Translations under genes and position numbers: made by a program
The notes under the pieces: generated by a model
What the model was told of the DNA's origin: nothing
Database searches by the model: none
The model's input: only the letters and a program-made list of their open reading frames with translations
Shown: piece by piece, positions 43,966-53,221 of the stretch
Layout of the letters: every line of letters starts with the position of its first letter
How positions within the stretch are numbered: position 1 is the first letter of the stretch
Source of the DNA: Ferrovibrio sp.
GTDB taxonomy: Bacteria; Pseudomonadota; Alphaproteobacteria; Ferrovibrionales; Ferrovibrionaceae
DNA length: 64,000 bases
NCBI GenBank assembly: GCA_017991315.1
Contig: JAGOQS010000003.1
Span: 372,001-436,000, forward strand
Direction of reading: 5' to 3'

Positions 43966-44867
43966 GTTTTAGGGAAATCGAGGCCCATGGCCTCGTAGCG
44001 CTCTGGGTCGTCGCCCCAGTCGCCGCGCACCTTCACGAACAGGAAGAGATGCACGCGGCGCTCGAACTGTTCTTCCATCTCGCGCCGGGCATTGGCGCCG
44101 ATGCGCTTGAGCATGGCACCGCCCTCGCCGATGACGATCTTCTTCTGCGTCTCGCGCTCAACAAAGATCACCTGGTTGATCTTGGCGGCGCCGTCCTTCT
44201 GGTCCTTCCAATCCTCGGTTTCCACCGTGGCGGCATAGGGCAGTTCCTGGCGCAGCGCATTGAACAGCTTCTCGCGCGTGATCTCGGCGGCAAGGAAACG
44301 CATCGGCACATCGGCAAGCTGGTCTTCCGGATAGAGCCAGGGGCCTTCCGGCATGCGGCGGGCAAGGTCACGGCGCAGATCGCCGACGCCATCGCCCTTC
44401 TCCGCTGAAATCATAAAGGTGGCGGTGAAGGGGAAATCGTTGTTCATCGCCTGGGTCAGACCGAGCAGCTTCTCGCGCAGCAGCTTGTCCACCTTGTTCA
44501 GCGCCAGCACCACCGGCGTCTTCTGTTCCTTCAGGCGCTTGAGGATTTCGCGCGTCTCGTCGTCATAGCCGCGCACCGCATCCACCACCAACAGGATCAC
44601 GTCGGCATCATCCACGCCGCCCCAGGCCGCCTGCACCATGGCGCGGTCGAGCCGCCGCTTCGGCGCGAAGATGCCGGGCGTGTCCAGGAAGATGAGCTGC
44701 GTCTGGCCTTCCATGCCGATGCCGGTGATGCGCGCCCGCGTCGTCTGCACCTTGGAGGAGACAATGGAAATCTTGGCGCCGACCAGGGCGTTCAGCAAGG
44801 TCGACTTGCCGGCATTCGGTGCACCGACAATGGCGACATAGCCGCAAGTGGTGGGGGTTTCACTCAT
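43962..44867 (-). CDS. era: GTPase Era
   Basis: A 301-residue essential GTPase that helps mature 16S rRNA and assemble the small ribosomal subunit. G1 is GAPNAGKSTL, G3 DTPGIF, G4 NKVDKL; the C-terminal KH domain has EDQLADVPMRFLAAEITREKLF and IVIGEGGAMLKRIGANARREM, the RNA-binding GxxG loop. It is the last gene of the long minus-strand cluster and overlaps rnc by 4 bases. In many relatives recO follows; here the cluster stops at a convergent transporter. Confidence 0.97.
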   Translation of the reverse strand: MSETPTTCGYVAIVGAPNAGKSTLLNALVGAKISIVSSKVQTTRARITGIGMEGQTQLIFLDTPGIFAPKRRLDRAMVQAAWGGVDDADVILLVVDAVRGYDDETREILKRLKEQKTPVVLALNKVDKLLREKLLGLTQAMNNDFPFTATFMISAEKGDGVGDLRRDLARRMPEGPWLYPEDQLADVPMRFLAAEITREKLFNALRQELPYAATVETEDWKDQKDGAAKINQVIFVERETQKKIVIGEGGAMLKRIGANARREMEEQFERRVHLFLFVKVRGDWGDDPERYEAMGLDFPKT

Positions 44868-45610
44868 GTATTTTGCTCCAGACGGCGTAATAGCCGGCCG
44901 GCGGCTTCCTGTTCGGCAGCCCGCTTCGAGCCGCCCTTGCCCTGTTCCGGTTCGCCATCGCCCAGCGCCACTTCCACGGTGAAGCGCGGCTCATGCGGCG
45001 GACCTTCGATACCGGCCACCTGGTAGCGCGGCACATTCATGCCCCGCGCGGCGGCCCATTCCTGCAAAGCGGTTTTTGCATCCTTGGCGGCGCCGGCATA
45101 GGAGGAATCGTCCAGGCGCGGCGCCATGTGGCGCGACACGAATTGCTCGGCGGCCGCCAGGCCGCCATCGAGATACAAAGCGGCGATCACCGCTTCCAGC
45201 GCATCGGCCAGGATCGCCGGCTTGCCGGCGCCGCCGGAATCGCGCTCGGAACGCGAAAGCTGGATATGCTCACCCAAGCCCAGATCCTGGGCGAAGCGCG
45301 CCAGGCTTTCCTGCCGCACCAATGCATTGTAGCGCAACGCCAGTTCGCCGGCGGCGGCATCGGGAAACATCTTCGCCAGCAAGGTGGCAACGATCAGGCC
45401 GAGCACGCGGTCGCCGATGAATTCAAGCCGATTATAGTCGCGGGCGGCTTCCGCCTTGGCCGCACCGCGCCGGGCCGACTTGGCGCGCGAGCGGCGCGGA
45501 TTGGCCGAGGGATGCACCAGTGCCTCCTCCAGCAGTTTCGGCTCGCTGAAGCGATGGCCGAGCGTCTGCTGCAGGATGTCGAGGCCGGATTTTTGGGCGT
45601 CGTCCGACAC
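44864..45610 (-). CDS. rnc: Ribonuclease III
   Basis: The 248-residue enzyme cuts double-stranded RNA in rRNA and mRNA processing. The catalytic signature is RLEFIGDRVLGL (Glu63, Asp67) with AILADALEAVIAALYLDGG, and a C-terminal dsRNA-binding domain follows (DAKTALQEWAAARG, PRFTVEVALGDGE, GGSKRAAEQEAAGRLL). There is an Arg/Lys/Ala-rich insertion of about 17 residues between HPSA and the signature. No ATG fits, so I chose GTG at 45610, one base after the lepB stop; the longer frame is an overlap with lepB. Confidence 0.94.
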   Translation of the reverse strand: MSDDAQKSGLDILQQTLGHRFSEPKLLEEALVHPSANPRRSRAKSARRGAAKAEAARDYNRLEFIGDRVLGLIVATLLAKMFPDAAAGELALRYNALVRQESLARFAQDLGLGEHIQLSRSERDSGGAGKPAILADALEAVIAALYLDGGLAAAEQFVSRHMAPRLDDSSYAGAAKDAKTALQEWAAARGMNVPRYQVAGIEGPPHEPRFTVEVALGDGEPEQGKGGSKRAAEQEAAGRLLRRLEQNT

Positions 45611-45611
45611 G

Positions 45612-46373
45612 TCAGTGAATGCTGGTGAACATGCGCTCGAAGCGCCAGGCGCCGGGCCAGGTCCACGGCTTGAACAGCGAGGCCGAGCCATCCACCGACA
45701 GCCAGCGGATATTGGCGCGACCGACCAGGTTTTCCGCCGGCAGGAAACCGACGCCGCCATGGATCACCTGGAAGCGGCTATCCTGCGAATTGTCGCGATT
45801 GTCGCCCATCACGAAGAAATGGCCCGGCGGCACGGTAAAGACCGGGGTGTTGTCGCCTTCGCTGGTGCGCAGGTCGATGGTCATGTAGCTGCGGCCACCT
45901 GGCAGGGTTTCCTCATACTGGCGTTCGCGGCGCACCATGCCGAAACGGTCATGCAGTTCAAAATCGGCCACGCGGCGACGCTGCACCCGCTCGCCGTTCA
46001 GCCACAATTCGCCGTCACGCATCTGCACCCGGTCGCCCGGCACGCCGATCACGCGCTTGATGTAATCCAGCGACGTGTCGCCGGGATAGCGGAACACCAC
46101 CACGTCGCCGCGCTCCGGCTGGCCTTCCAGCACGCGGCCCTTGAACAGGTCCGGGCTGCCCGGCAGCGAAAAGCGCGAATAGCCGTAGGCGTATTTCGAC
46201 ACGAACAGGAAATCGCCGACCAGCAGGGTCGGCAGCATGGATTCCGACGGGATGTGAAACGGCTCGTAGGCGAAGGTGCGGATACCGCCAGCAATCACCA
46301 GGGCATAGATCAGGGTCTGCAGGTTTTCCCACAGGCCCGTGCCCTGCTCGCGATCCGCCTTGCTCTTCGCCAC
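45612..46373 (-). CDS. lepB: Signal peptidase I
   Basis: The 253-residue inner-membrane protease removes signal peptides from exported proteins. The catalytic pair is Ser45 (FHIPSESMLPTLLVGD) and Lys106 (LDYIKRVIGVPGD); the box E motif is FFVMGDNRDNSQDSR. One membrane segment lies at about residues 18-36. It stops one base before rnc. The 168-base gap from acpS holds a short tandem repeat and may contain its promoter. Confidence 0.97.
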   Translation of the reverse strand: MAKSKADREQGTGLWENLQTLIYALVIAGGIRTFAYEPFHIPSESMLPTLLVGDFLFVSKYAYGYSRFSLPGSPDLFKGRVLEGQPERGDVVVFRYPGDTSLDYIKRVIGVPGDRVQMRDGELWLNGERVQRRRVADFELHDRFGMVRRERQYEETLPGGRSYMTIDLRTSEGDNTPVFTVPPGHFFVMGDNRDNSQDSRFQVIHGGVGFLPAENLVGRANIRWLSVDGSASLFKPWTWPGAWRFERMFTSIH

Positions 46374-46428
46374 TCGTTCACTCCTGCGCTACGCCACCGC
46401 CGACGCCCAAGCCGGCGCGGCACAACCC

Positions 46429-46472
46429 ACCGGCATACAGCCCGCTGGCAAGCGGCATCAAGCCCGCTGGCA
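46429..46472. repeat. Tandem 22-base repeat between acpS and lepB
   Basis: Two adjacent 22-base units (46429-46450 and 46451-46472) agree at 19 positions; the last twelve bases, AGCCCGCTGGCA, are identical. The repeat sits in the 168-base spacer upstream of lepB. The remainder of the spacer is unremarkable except for an AT-rich stretch at about 46515-46550 next to the acpS end. Confidence 0.7.
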
Positions 46473-46541
46473 CTGGGCAAGTCAAGTGACCCAAGTGCCG
46501 CAGGCCAAGATATTGCCGCCAGTTAAGGCATTGATTTTATT

Positions 46542-46967
46542 TCAGGTATTTGGCTGAGTCGGGGGCGCCGGCACGGCCGAGATGATGACCAGCGCCTGGG
46601 CCAGCGGCGGCTCGTCGGTGATGGTTATATCGATCTGCGCCACATGGCCGGGCGGCAGCAGGCTTTGCAGCCGCGCCAGGGCGCCACCGCTGAGCTGCAT
46701 GGTCGGCTTGCCTCCGGGCAGGTTGACCACCCCCATGTCGCGCCAGAACACGCCCTTGCGAAAACCGGTACCCAGCGCCTTGGAACAGGCCTCCTTGGCG
46801 GCGAAACGCTTGGCATAGGAAGCGATGCGGGTAAGCGGCCGGCGTTCCGAGCGCGCCTTCTCGGTGGCGGTGAACACGCGGTTGAGGAAGCGGTCGCCGA
46901 AGCGGGCGATGGTCTTGTCGATCCGCCTGATGTCGATCAGGTCGGAGCCGATGCCGAGAATGGTCAT
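46542..46967 (-). CDS. acpS: Holo-[acyl-carrier-protein] synthase
   Basis: The 141-residue enzyme moves the 4'-phosphopantetheine group from CoA to acyl carrier protein. Conserved regions: [15 protein letters not shown] (metal-binding Asp), [10 protein letters not shown], and [15 protein letters not shown] with the catalytic Glu. The start was set at MTILGIGSD because it is the family start; it lies 7 bases after the pdxJ stop. The C-terminus ([12 protein letters not shown]) is slightly longer than usual. Confidence 0.95.
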   Translation of the reverse strand: MTILGIGSDLIDIRRIDKTIARFGDRFLNRVFTATEKARSERRPLTRIASYAKRFAAKEACSKALGTGFRKGVFWRDMGVVNLPGGKPTMQLSGGALARLQSLLPPGHVAQIDITITDEPPLAQALVIISAVPAPPTQPNT

Positions 46968-46974
46968 GGCTCTG

Positions 46975-47721
46975 TCAGGCGCTGAGGCTGCGGTCGCCGC
47001 GCGCCGCATCCATCAATGCACGCATGCGGCGGATAGTGCCATCCAGGCCGCCGAAGATCGCCTCGCCGATCAGGAAATGGCCGATATTGAGTTCGACAAC
47101 GGTAGGGATCGCGGCGATGGCACCGACATTGTCGAAGCTCAGGCCATGGCCGGCATGGCATTCCAGGCCGAGTTCAGCGGCATAGTCGGCCGCCGCACGG
47201 ATGCGGTTCAGCTCGGTCTCGCGCGCCGCGCCTTCCAGCTCGCAATAGCGGCCGGTATGCAATTCCACCACCGGTGCGCCAAGCGCCTTGGCAACGGCAA
47301 GCTGCACCCGCGAGGGCTCGATGAACAACGACACGCGGATGCCGGCATCCACCAGCCGGGTGATGATCGGTGCCAGGTGATTATGCTGCGCGGCGGCGTC
47401 CAGGCCGCCCTCGGTGGTGCGTTCCTCGCGGCGTTCCGGCACGATGCAGCAGGCATGCGGCTTGTGGCGCAGCGCGATGCCCAGCATCTCGGCGGTGGCG
47501 GCCATTTCCAGGTTCAGCGGCAGCTTGATCTCGGCCATCAGCCGGTCGATATCGCCATCCGAGATATGGCGGCGGTCTTCGCGCAGATGCGCCGTGATGC
47601 CATCGGCGCCGGCAGCCGCCGCCATGATCGCGGCGCGCACCGGATCGGGATGCTTGCCGCCGCGCGCGTTGCGGATGGTGGCAACGTGGTCGATATTGAC
47701 GCCCAGCCGCAGCTTGCTCAT
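46975..47721 (-). CDS. pdxJ: Pyridoxine 5'-phosphate synthase
   Basis: A 248-residue TIM-barrel enzyme that makes pyridoxine 5'-phosphate from 1-deoxyxylulose 5-phosphate and 3-amino-2-oxopropyl phosphate. The start [19 protein letters not shown] with the catalytic Glu/His region, [16 protein letters not shown] and [36 protein letters not shown] and [15 protein letters not shown] are all family motifs. The start is 11 bases after the pyrE stop. Confidence 0.96.
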   Translation of the reverse strand: MSKLRLGVNIDHVATIRNARGGKHPDPVRAAIMAAAAGADGITAHLREDRRHISDGDIDRLMAEIKLPLNLEMAATAEMLGIALRHKPHACCIVPERREERTTEGGLDAAAQHNHLAPIITRLVDAGIRVSLFIEPSRVQLAVAKALGAPVVELHTGRYCELEGAARETELNRIRAAADYAAELGLECHAGHGLSFDNVGAIAAIPTVVELNIGHFLIGEAIFGGLDGTIRRMRALMDAARGDRSLSA

Positions 47722-47732
47722 CTCGTTATCCC

Positions 47733-48320
47733 CTACTTCAGGCCGCGCGAGCCGGGCTTCACCGCCGGCAGCTTCGCCAGTTCCGGCGGCAATTCGTCGT
47801 CGCGATAGGCCGGCACCTTGAAGCCGCACAGCGCGAACATCGGCACGCCAAGCTGCACCTCGCCATCCGAGCGATCGACGATGCAGGATGCCGCCACCGT
47901 CACGCCGCCATGCTCGGCGATGCAGTCGATGCATTCACGGCTGGATTTGCCGGTGGTGACTACGTCCTCAGCCATCAGCACGCGGGCACCGGGGGCGATT
48001 TCGAAGCCACGCCGCAGCGCGAACTTGCCATCCACGCGCTCAGTGAAGATCGCCGGCACGCCAAGCTGGCGGGCCAGTTCATAGCCCACCACCACGCCGC
48101 CCATGGCCGGCGAGCAGACGATATCCACCGGCTTCGGCCCCAGCTTGGCGCGGATGTTGTCGGCCAGCGCGCGGCACATCGCCTCGGCCCGGGCAGGATG
48201 CGACAGCACCTTGGCCGACTGCATGTAGACCGGGCTGTGCAGGCCGGAGGTGAGCAGGAAATGCCCCTCCAGCAAGGCGCCGGATTCGCGGTAATGCTGC
48301 AAAACTTCGTCACGCGTCAT
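47733..48320 (-). CDS. pyrE: Orotate phosphoribosyltransferase
   Basis: The 195-residue enzyme joins orotate and PRPP to give OMP in pyrimidine synthesis. The PRPP-binding motif is [14 protein letters not shown], preceded by [33 protein letters not shown] is near the start. It belongs to the shorter PyrE form common in Alphaproteobacteria. It follows the relA/spoT gene after 112 bases, in which I see nothing I can name. Confidence 0.96.
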   Translation of the reverse strand: MTRDEVLQHYRESGALLEGHFLLTSGLHSPVYMQSAKVLSHPARAEAMCRALADNIRAKLGPKPVDIVCSPAMGGVVVGYELARQLGVPAIFTERVDGKFALRRGFEIAPGARVLMAEDVVTTGKSSRECIDCIAEHGGVTVAASCIVDRSDGEVQLGVPMFALCGFKVPAYRDDELPPELAKLPAVKPGSRGLK

Positions 48321-48431
48321 GGTCTGGGGTCCCTTGAACTAACCGGGCGCAGCCTAAGCGCAGGCGTCCCCGGGTTCAAGACGGGACAACCGATTCAAAG
48401 CCGGGCCGGGCTCTAAGCTTGGCCGGGGCTT

Positions 48432-50624
48432 TTACCCCCTGGCGCGCTCGACACTGCTGATATTCGGGGTGGCCCGCAGCGCGGCGATGATGTTCGAGAG
48501 GTGTTTCACGTCGCGCACCTCGACATCGACATACATCTCGAACAATTCCTGGGTCCGGTTGGTGATCTTCAGGTTGGTGATATTGCCCTTGTGCTTGGCG
48601 ATCACCGTGCTGAGCGCCGAGAGCGAACCCGGCTCGTTCGCCACCAGCAGGATGACGCGGCCCAAATGCACCTGGCCGCTCTTGTCGCCGTCGCCCGGGG
48701 CGTCCCAGGCGAGATCGAGCCAGCGTTCCGGCTGGTCGGAGAACTGGCCCAGCGCCTCGCAGTCGATGGTGTGGATGGTGACGCCCTTGCCGGTGGTGAC
48801 GATGCCGACGATACGGTCTCCCGGCAACGGATGGCAGCAGCCGGCAATATGCATCGCCATGCCGGGAATCAGCCCGCGGATCGGGATGCCGTTATGCTTC
48901 GCCTCCGGCGCCTTGTGCTGCTGGCGCGGCAGCGGCGGTAGCTTGTCGGCCTCGCGGTCGTTTTCCTTCTCGCCGGGATAGACGATATGCAGCACCTGGC
49001 GTGCAGTGATCGAGCCATCGCCAACGCCGACATACACGTCGTCGACACCGCGCAGCTTCAGCACCTTCACCGCTGCTTCCAGACCCTTATCGGTGAGCTG
49101 CTGGTCGCGCTCATGGAAGGTCTTCTTCAGGATTGCCTTGCCGAGCTCGACATACTGGCCGCGCTGCTGCTGGCGGATGAAACGGTTGATGCACGACTTG
49201 GCACGGCCCGACTTGACGAAGTTGAGCCAGTTCGGATGCGGCGCCGGCACCTTGGAGCGCAGGATTTCCACCTGGTCGCCATTGCGCAGCACGGTGCGCA
49301 GCGGCACCACGCGGCCATTCACCTTGGCGCCCACCGCCGTATCGCCGACCCCGGAATGCACCGCATAGGCAAAATCAACCACCGTGGCATCGCGCGGCAG
49401 GGCAATCAGGTCGCCCTTCGGCGTGAAGCAGAACACCTGATCCTGGAACATGTTGAGCTTGGTATGCTCGAGGAATTCTTCCGGATCGGATGCCTGCTCC
49501 AGGATTTCAAGCAATTCGCGCAGCCAGCGATATTGCTTCGCCTCGGCATCCGGCGCGGTGCCGCCGCCATTGCCATCCTGCTTGTATTGCCAATGCGCCG
49601 CGACACCGAGTTCGGACACTTCATGCATGTCCTGGGTGCGGATCTGGATTTCGATGCGCTTGTTCTCAGGCCCGATCACCGTGGTATGCAGCGAACGATA
49701 GCCGTTCTGCTTCGGCGTCGAGAGATAATCCTTGAAGCGGCCGGGCACCGAAGGCCAGGTGCCGTGAATGATGCCCAGCGCCTGGTAGCAGGCGGTGATA
49801 TCGCGCACCACGATGCGGAAGGCCATGATGTCGGAAAGCTGCTCGAACGGAATGTTCTTGCGCTGCATCTTCTCCCAGATCGAGAACGGGCGCTTCTCGC
49901 GGCCCGATACCCAGGCATCCAGTCCCTGTTCCGCCAGGGTACGCTTGATCTTGTCGGAGATGCGCTGGGTCAGGCTGCCGCCTTCGCTGCGCAACTGTTC
50001 CAGGCGCGTGATGATCGAGGCGCGCGCATCGGTATTGAGTTCGGCGAAGGCTAAGTCTTCCAGTTCCTCCTTCAGTTCCTGCATGCCGATACGGTCGGCG
50101 AGCGGAACGTAGATTTCCATGGTTTCCTTGGCGATGCGCTTCCGCTTTTCCGGCGTCTTGATGTAATGCAGCGTGCGCATGTTGTGCAGCCGATCGGCCA
50201 GCTTCACCAGCAGCACGCGGATGTCGTTCGACATCGCCAGCAGCAGCTTGCGGAAATTCTCCGCCTGCCGCGTGCGGTCGGATTGCTGTTCGATGCGCGA
50301 CAGCTTGGTGACGCCGTCGACCAGGCGCAGCACATCGCCGCCGAAATTCTTCTCGATCTCGACCGGCGTCGCCACGGTGTCTTCCAGCGTGTCATGCAGA
50401 AGGCCGGTGGCGATGGTCTTGTCGTCGAGTTTCATGCCGGCGAGGATGCCGGCCACTTCCACGGGATGGGAGAAATACGGGTCGCCGGAGGCGCGCATCT
50501 GGGCGCCATGCGCCTTCATGGAAAACACGTAGGCGCGGTTCAACAGGTCCTCGTTGGCGCCGGGATCGTACGCCAGAACCTTCTCCACCAATTCAACCTG
50601 CCGCAGAATCCGAGCGCGCGCCAT
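48432..50624 (-). CDS. spoT: Bifunctional (p)ppGpp synthetase/hydrolase (RSH)
   Basis: The 730-residue protein has an N-terminal HD hydrolase domain (HPVEVAGIL with His53, GLLHDTLEDT with His77-Asp78), a synthetase domain (GYRSLHTTVIG and EIQIRTQDMHEVSELGVAAHWQYK with the catalytic Glu), a TGS domain (VVDFAYAVHSGVGDTAVGAKVNGRVVPL), a zinc-finger-like region (GMAMHIAGCCHPLPGD) and a C-terminal ACT domain. Both catalytic sites look intact, so this is the single Rel-type enzyme that sets ppGpp levels in Alphaproteobacteria. The start at MARARILRQVE is preceded by AAGGAGGG; an upstream start 12 codons earlier is possible. Confidence 0.95.
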   Translation of the reverse strand: MARARILRQVELVEKVLAYDPGANEDLLNRAYVFSMKAHGAQMRASGDPYFSHPVEVAGILAGMKLDDKTIATGLLHDTLEDTVATPVEIEKNFGGDVLRLVDGVTKLSRIEQQSDRTRQAENFRKLLLAMSNDIRVLLVKLADRLHNMRTLHYIKTPEKRKRIAKETMEIYVPLADRIGMQELKEELEDLAFAELNTDARASIITRLEQLRSEGGSLTQRISDKIKRTLAEQGLDAWVSGREKRPFSIWEKMQRKNIPFEQLSDIMAFRIVVRDITACYQALGIIHGTWPSVPGRFKDYLSTPKQNGYRSLHTTVIGPENKRIEIQIRTQDMHEVSELGVAAHWQYKQDGNGGGTAPDAEAKQYRWLRELLEILEQASDPEEFLEHTKLNMFQDQVFCFTPKGDLIALPRDATVVDFAYAVHSGVGDTAVGAKVNGRVVPLRTVLRNGDQVEILRSKVPAPHPNWLNFVKSGRAKSCINRFIRQQQRGQYVELGKAILKKTFHERDQQLTDKGLEAAVKVLKLRGVDDVYVGVGDGSITARQVLHIVYPGEKENDREADKLPPLPRQQHKAPEAKHNGIPIRGLIPGMAMHIAGCCHPLPGDRIVGIVTTGKGVTIHTIDCEALGQFSDQPERWLDLAWDAPGDGDKSGQVHLGRVILLVANEPGSLSALSTVIAKHKGNITNLKITNRTQELFEMYVDVEVRDVKHLSNIIAALRATPNISSVERARG

Positions 50625-50733
50625 GCCGTCCCGCCCTCCTTCAACGGGAAACGGTTTCACAACACCCTGAATTTTGGGCGAAAATTAGTCCAGGGCAAGA
50701 CCCTGGAATGATTCTAGGTCGAAAGGACGAGGA

Positions 50734-51111
50734 TTACTCCTCGACGGCATCCCCAAGGTCGGGCTCGTCGGCGCCGTCTTCCTCGATGCCCATGCCCTCG
50801 GCCAGGTCGTCTGCCTGCTGAACACCGGACCACTCGGCCGATTCCATCAGGGCGGCCATGTTGTCCTCTTCCGGCTCATCGACCTCGACATGCTTCTGCA
50901 TGCCGCCGATCATGCGCTGGCGCAGGGTTTCGATATCCACGGTTTCATCAGCGATTTCGCGCAGGGCCACCACCGGGTTCTTGTCGTTGTCGCGGTCCAC
51001 GGTCAGCGGCGCGCCAGCCGACACGGCACGGGCACGCTGGGCGGCGAGCATCACCAGCTCGAAGCGGTTCGGAACCTTGATGACGCAATCTTCAACGGTA
51101 ACGCGGGCCAT
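50734..51111 (-). CDS. rpoZ: RNA polymerase omega subunit
   Basis: The 125-residue protein has the conserved N-terminus [33 protein letters not shown] and [15 protein letters not shown] of the omega subunit, which helps fold and stabilise the beta' subunit and forms part of the ppGpp site 1. The C-terminal half is acidic (many Asp and Glu), as in other alphaproteobacterial omegas. It heads the cluster that runs to era. Confidence 0.96.
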   Translation of the reverse strand: MARVTVEDCVIKVPNRFELVMLAAQRARAVSAGAPLTVDRDNDKNPVVALREIADETVDIETLRQRMIGGMQKHVEVDEPEEDNMAALMESAEWSGVQQADDLAEGMGIEEDGADEPDLGDAVEE

Positions 51112-51193
51112 GGCGGCTAATCCTTAGTGACCATCCGGGGAATTGCGCTTCCTAGCGCCTTCCCTGGCAGCATGCAAGGGCTATTCGACCCCT

Positions 51194-51730
51194 TCAAGCC
51201 AACCTATTGATTTCCATGGGTTCCGCTGTCGCGATCAGGGCCGGCAAGGCAGCCCCGCTGACCGGGTGGCGCCAGTCTGGGGCAACTTCCTGCAGCGGCA
51301 GCAGCACGAACAGCCGGCGGCTCATGCGCGGATGCGGCAGCACCGCCCGCCCCGGTACCTCCATTGGCTGCACCAGGCCGCGGTAATCAAGTATGTCGAG
51401 ATCCAGCGACCGCGCATCCCAACGGCCGGCACGGCGACGGCCAAACGCCGCTTCGATCTCATGCAACCGCCGCAGCAAGGCATCGGCATCGAGCGCCGTG
51501 CGCAGCGCTACCACTGCGTTTAGGTAATCGGGCTGTTTCGTTTCGCCCGTGCGGGGTGGCGGCCAGGCTGGAGAACGCCACAAGCTGGAGCGCGCGACAA
51601 CATGAGAATCGCCTGCACTCAAGTCATTCATGCCCGCGATGATTGTGGCGCGAATATCCACCTGACCCTCAGCGGGCAGATTTGCGCCAAGTGCTATGAA
51701 AACTAGATCATTCGAGGGATTTTCCGGCAT
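51194..51730 (-). CDS. folK: 2-amino-4-hydroxy-6-hydroxymethyldihydropteridine pyrophosphokinase
   Basis: The 178-residue folate-pathway enzyme transfers pyrophosphate from ATP to the pterin. FIALGANLP at the N-terminus, NAVVALRTALDADALLRRLHEIEAAFGRRR and RWDARSLDLDILDY with the metal-binding Asp pair are the family hallmarks, and VLPHPRMSRRLFVLLPLQEVAP the C-terminal signature. It lies 82 bases upstream of rpoZ and could share its promoter region. The gap upstream (51731-51822) is AT-rich and holds the divergent promoters of folK and the next gene. Confidence 0.94.
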   Translation of the reverse strand: MPENPSNDLVFIALGANLPAEGQVDIRATIIAGMNDLSAGDSHVVARSSLWRSPAWPPPRTGETKQPDYLNAVVALRTALDADALLRRLHEIEAAFGRRRAGRWDARSLDLDILDYRGLVQPMEVPGRAVLPHPRMSRRLFVLLPLQEVAPDWRHPVSGAALPALIATAEPMEINRLA

Positions 51731-51822
51731 GGAAGCCTTGTGTAGTCTATCTGATGATTTAATTAGCCCATTATATCTATTTCGATAAACCGTCTTTCTT
51801 CTCTGCAGTAGGAGTGATGCTA

Positions 51823-52491
51823 ATGATGAAATTTTATCCGCAGGAGCGCGTGGCGCTCTTTATTGATGGCGCCAACCTCTATTCTGCCGCCCGCAGCCTC
51901 GGTTTCGAGATCGATTATCGTCGCCTGCTCGAGCATTTCCGCAAGGAAGCGCATCTGATGCGCGCCTTCTACTACACCGCGCTGGTGGAAGACGCCGATT
52001 ACTCGCCGCTGCGCCCGCTGATCGACTGGCTCGACTATAACGGCTACACCATGGTGACCAAGCCGGCGAAGGAATATACCGACGCCACCGGCCGCCGCCG
52101 CTTCAAGAGCAACATGGATATCGAACTGGCCATCGACATGATGGACCTGACGCCGCATCTCGATCATGCCGTGCTGTTCTCCGGCGATGGCGATTTCCGC
52201 CGTCTGGTGGAAGCCGTGCAGCGCCGCGGCGTGCGTGTCTCGGTGGTTGCCACCACCAAGAGCCAGCCGCCGATGGTGGCCGATGAACTGCGCCGCCAGG
52301 CCGACACCTTCGTTGAACTGCAGGACCTGATGCCGAAGATCATGCGCGAGGGCGGTGGGCGCGACCAGGTGCATGCCCAGCGCACCGCCGGCCTCAATGC
52401 CACGCTCCGCGTCGGCAATACCACGCCGGCCGGCGCCTATGACGATGACGATGAGATCGACACCGCGAATCCGCGCGGCTACGGCCGCTAA
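51823..52491 (+). CDS. NYN domain (LabA/DUF88-like) protein
   Basis: A 222-residue protein with a PIN-like NYN domain: VALFIDGANLYSAARSLGFEIDYRRLLEHF with the first acidic residue, KSNMDIELAIDMM, LDHAVLFSGDGDFRRLVEAVQRRGVRVSVV with the other Asp ligands. NYN domains are metal-dependent ribonucleases; members act in RNA turnover. The start at ATG 51823 was chosen because AGGAG at 51810-51814 is correctly spaced; the GTG and ATG just upstream are too close. The C-terminus ends with an acidic linker (DDDDEID) and a NPRGYGR tail. Confidence 0.9.
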   Translation: MMKFYPQERVALFIDGANLYSAARSLGFEIDYRRLLEHFRKEAHLMRAFYYTALVEDADYSPLRPLIDWLDYNGYTMVTKPAKEYTDATGRRRFKSNMDIELAIDMMDLTPHLDHAVLFSGDGDFRRLVEAVQRRGVRVSVVATTKSQPPMVADELRRQADTFVELQDLMPKIMREGGGRDQVHAQRTAGLNATLRVGNTTPAGAYDDDDEIDTANPRGYGR

Positions 52492-52500
52492 GCAGCAAGA

Positions 52501-53157
52501 TTGAGCGCCGTGACCCTTGAGGCCGCGCCGATCCCTGGTCGCGATTGCGGCCTCTGCCCAAGGCTGGCGCAGTTCCGCACCGACAACCGCGCCGCCTACC
52601 CGGCTTTCTTCAATGCACCGGTACCGGCCTGGGGCGATCCTGAGCCGCAATTGCTGCTGGTCGGCCTGGCGCCGGGCCTGAAAGGCGCCAACCGCACCGG
52701 ACGGCCCTTCACCGGCGACTATGCCGGCGACCTGCTCTACAGCACGCTGAAAAAATACGGCTTCTCGGAAGGCGAATTCCGCGCCGACCCGAATGACGGC
52801 CTGGTGCTGCGCCGCGCCCGCATCTCGAATGCCGTGAAATGCGTGCCGCCGGAAAACAAGCCGACCCCGGCGGAAACCAAGATCTGCCGCAGCCATTTCC
52901 TGGCGCCGGAAATCGCCGCCATGAGCAAGCTGCGCGCCATCCTGGCGCTGGGCCAGATCGCCCATGTGGCGGTGCTGGATACGCTGAAGATGAAGCGGGC
53001 GGCGGCGCCCTTCGGGCATAACACCGCCTACCTGATGCCCAATGGCGCGACGCTGTTCTCCAGCTACCATTGCTCACGTTACAATACCAATACAGGCCGC
53101 CTCACCGAGGCCATGTTCCATGCGGTTTTCGACCGCATCGCCGCCCACCTTGGCTAG
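52501..53157 (+). CDS. Family 5 uracil-DNA glycosylase (UDGb)
   Basis: The 218-residue protein has the UDGb motif GLAPGLKGANRTGRPFTGDYAGDLL (GLAPG plus NRTGRxFTGD) and the late motif SSYHCSRYNTNTGRLT, which together define family 5 enzymes. An N-terminal CGLCPRL and a later CVPPENKPTPAETKICRSHF supply the four Cys for the iron-sulfur cluster. The enzyme removes uracil, hypoxanthine or xanthine from DNA. The start is TTG 52501 or GTG 52510; no ATG fits. Confidence 0.92.
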   Translation: MSAVTLEAAPIPGRDCGLCPRLAQFRTDNRAAYPAFFNAPVPAWGDPEPQLLLVGLAPGLKGANRTGRPFTGDYAGDLLYSTLKKYGFSEGEFRADPNDGLVLRRARISNAVKCVPPENKPTPAETKICRSHFLAPEIAAMSKLRAILALGQIAHVAVLDTLKMKRAAAPFGHNTAYLMPNGATLFSSYHCSRYNTNTGRLTEAMFHAVFDRIAAHLG

Positions 53158-53221
53158 CCCTCAGCGCCGTTCGCGCTTATTCTAGCGCGGTCGAGAATCC
53201 GCCCAGCGGACCGGGGGTGCC

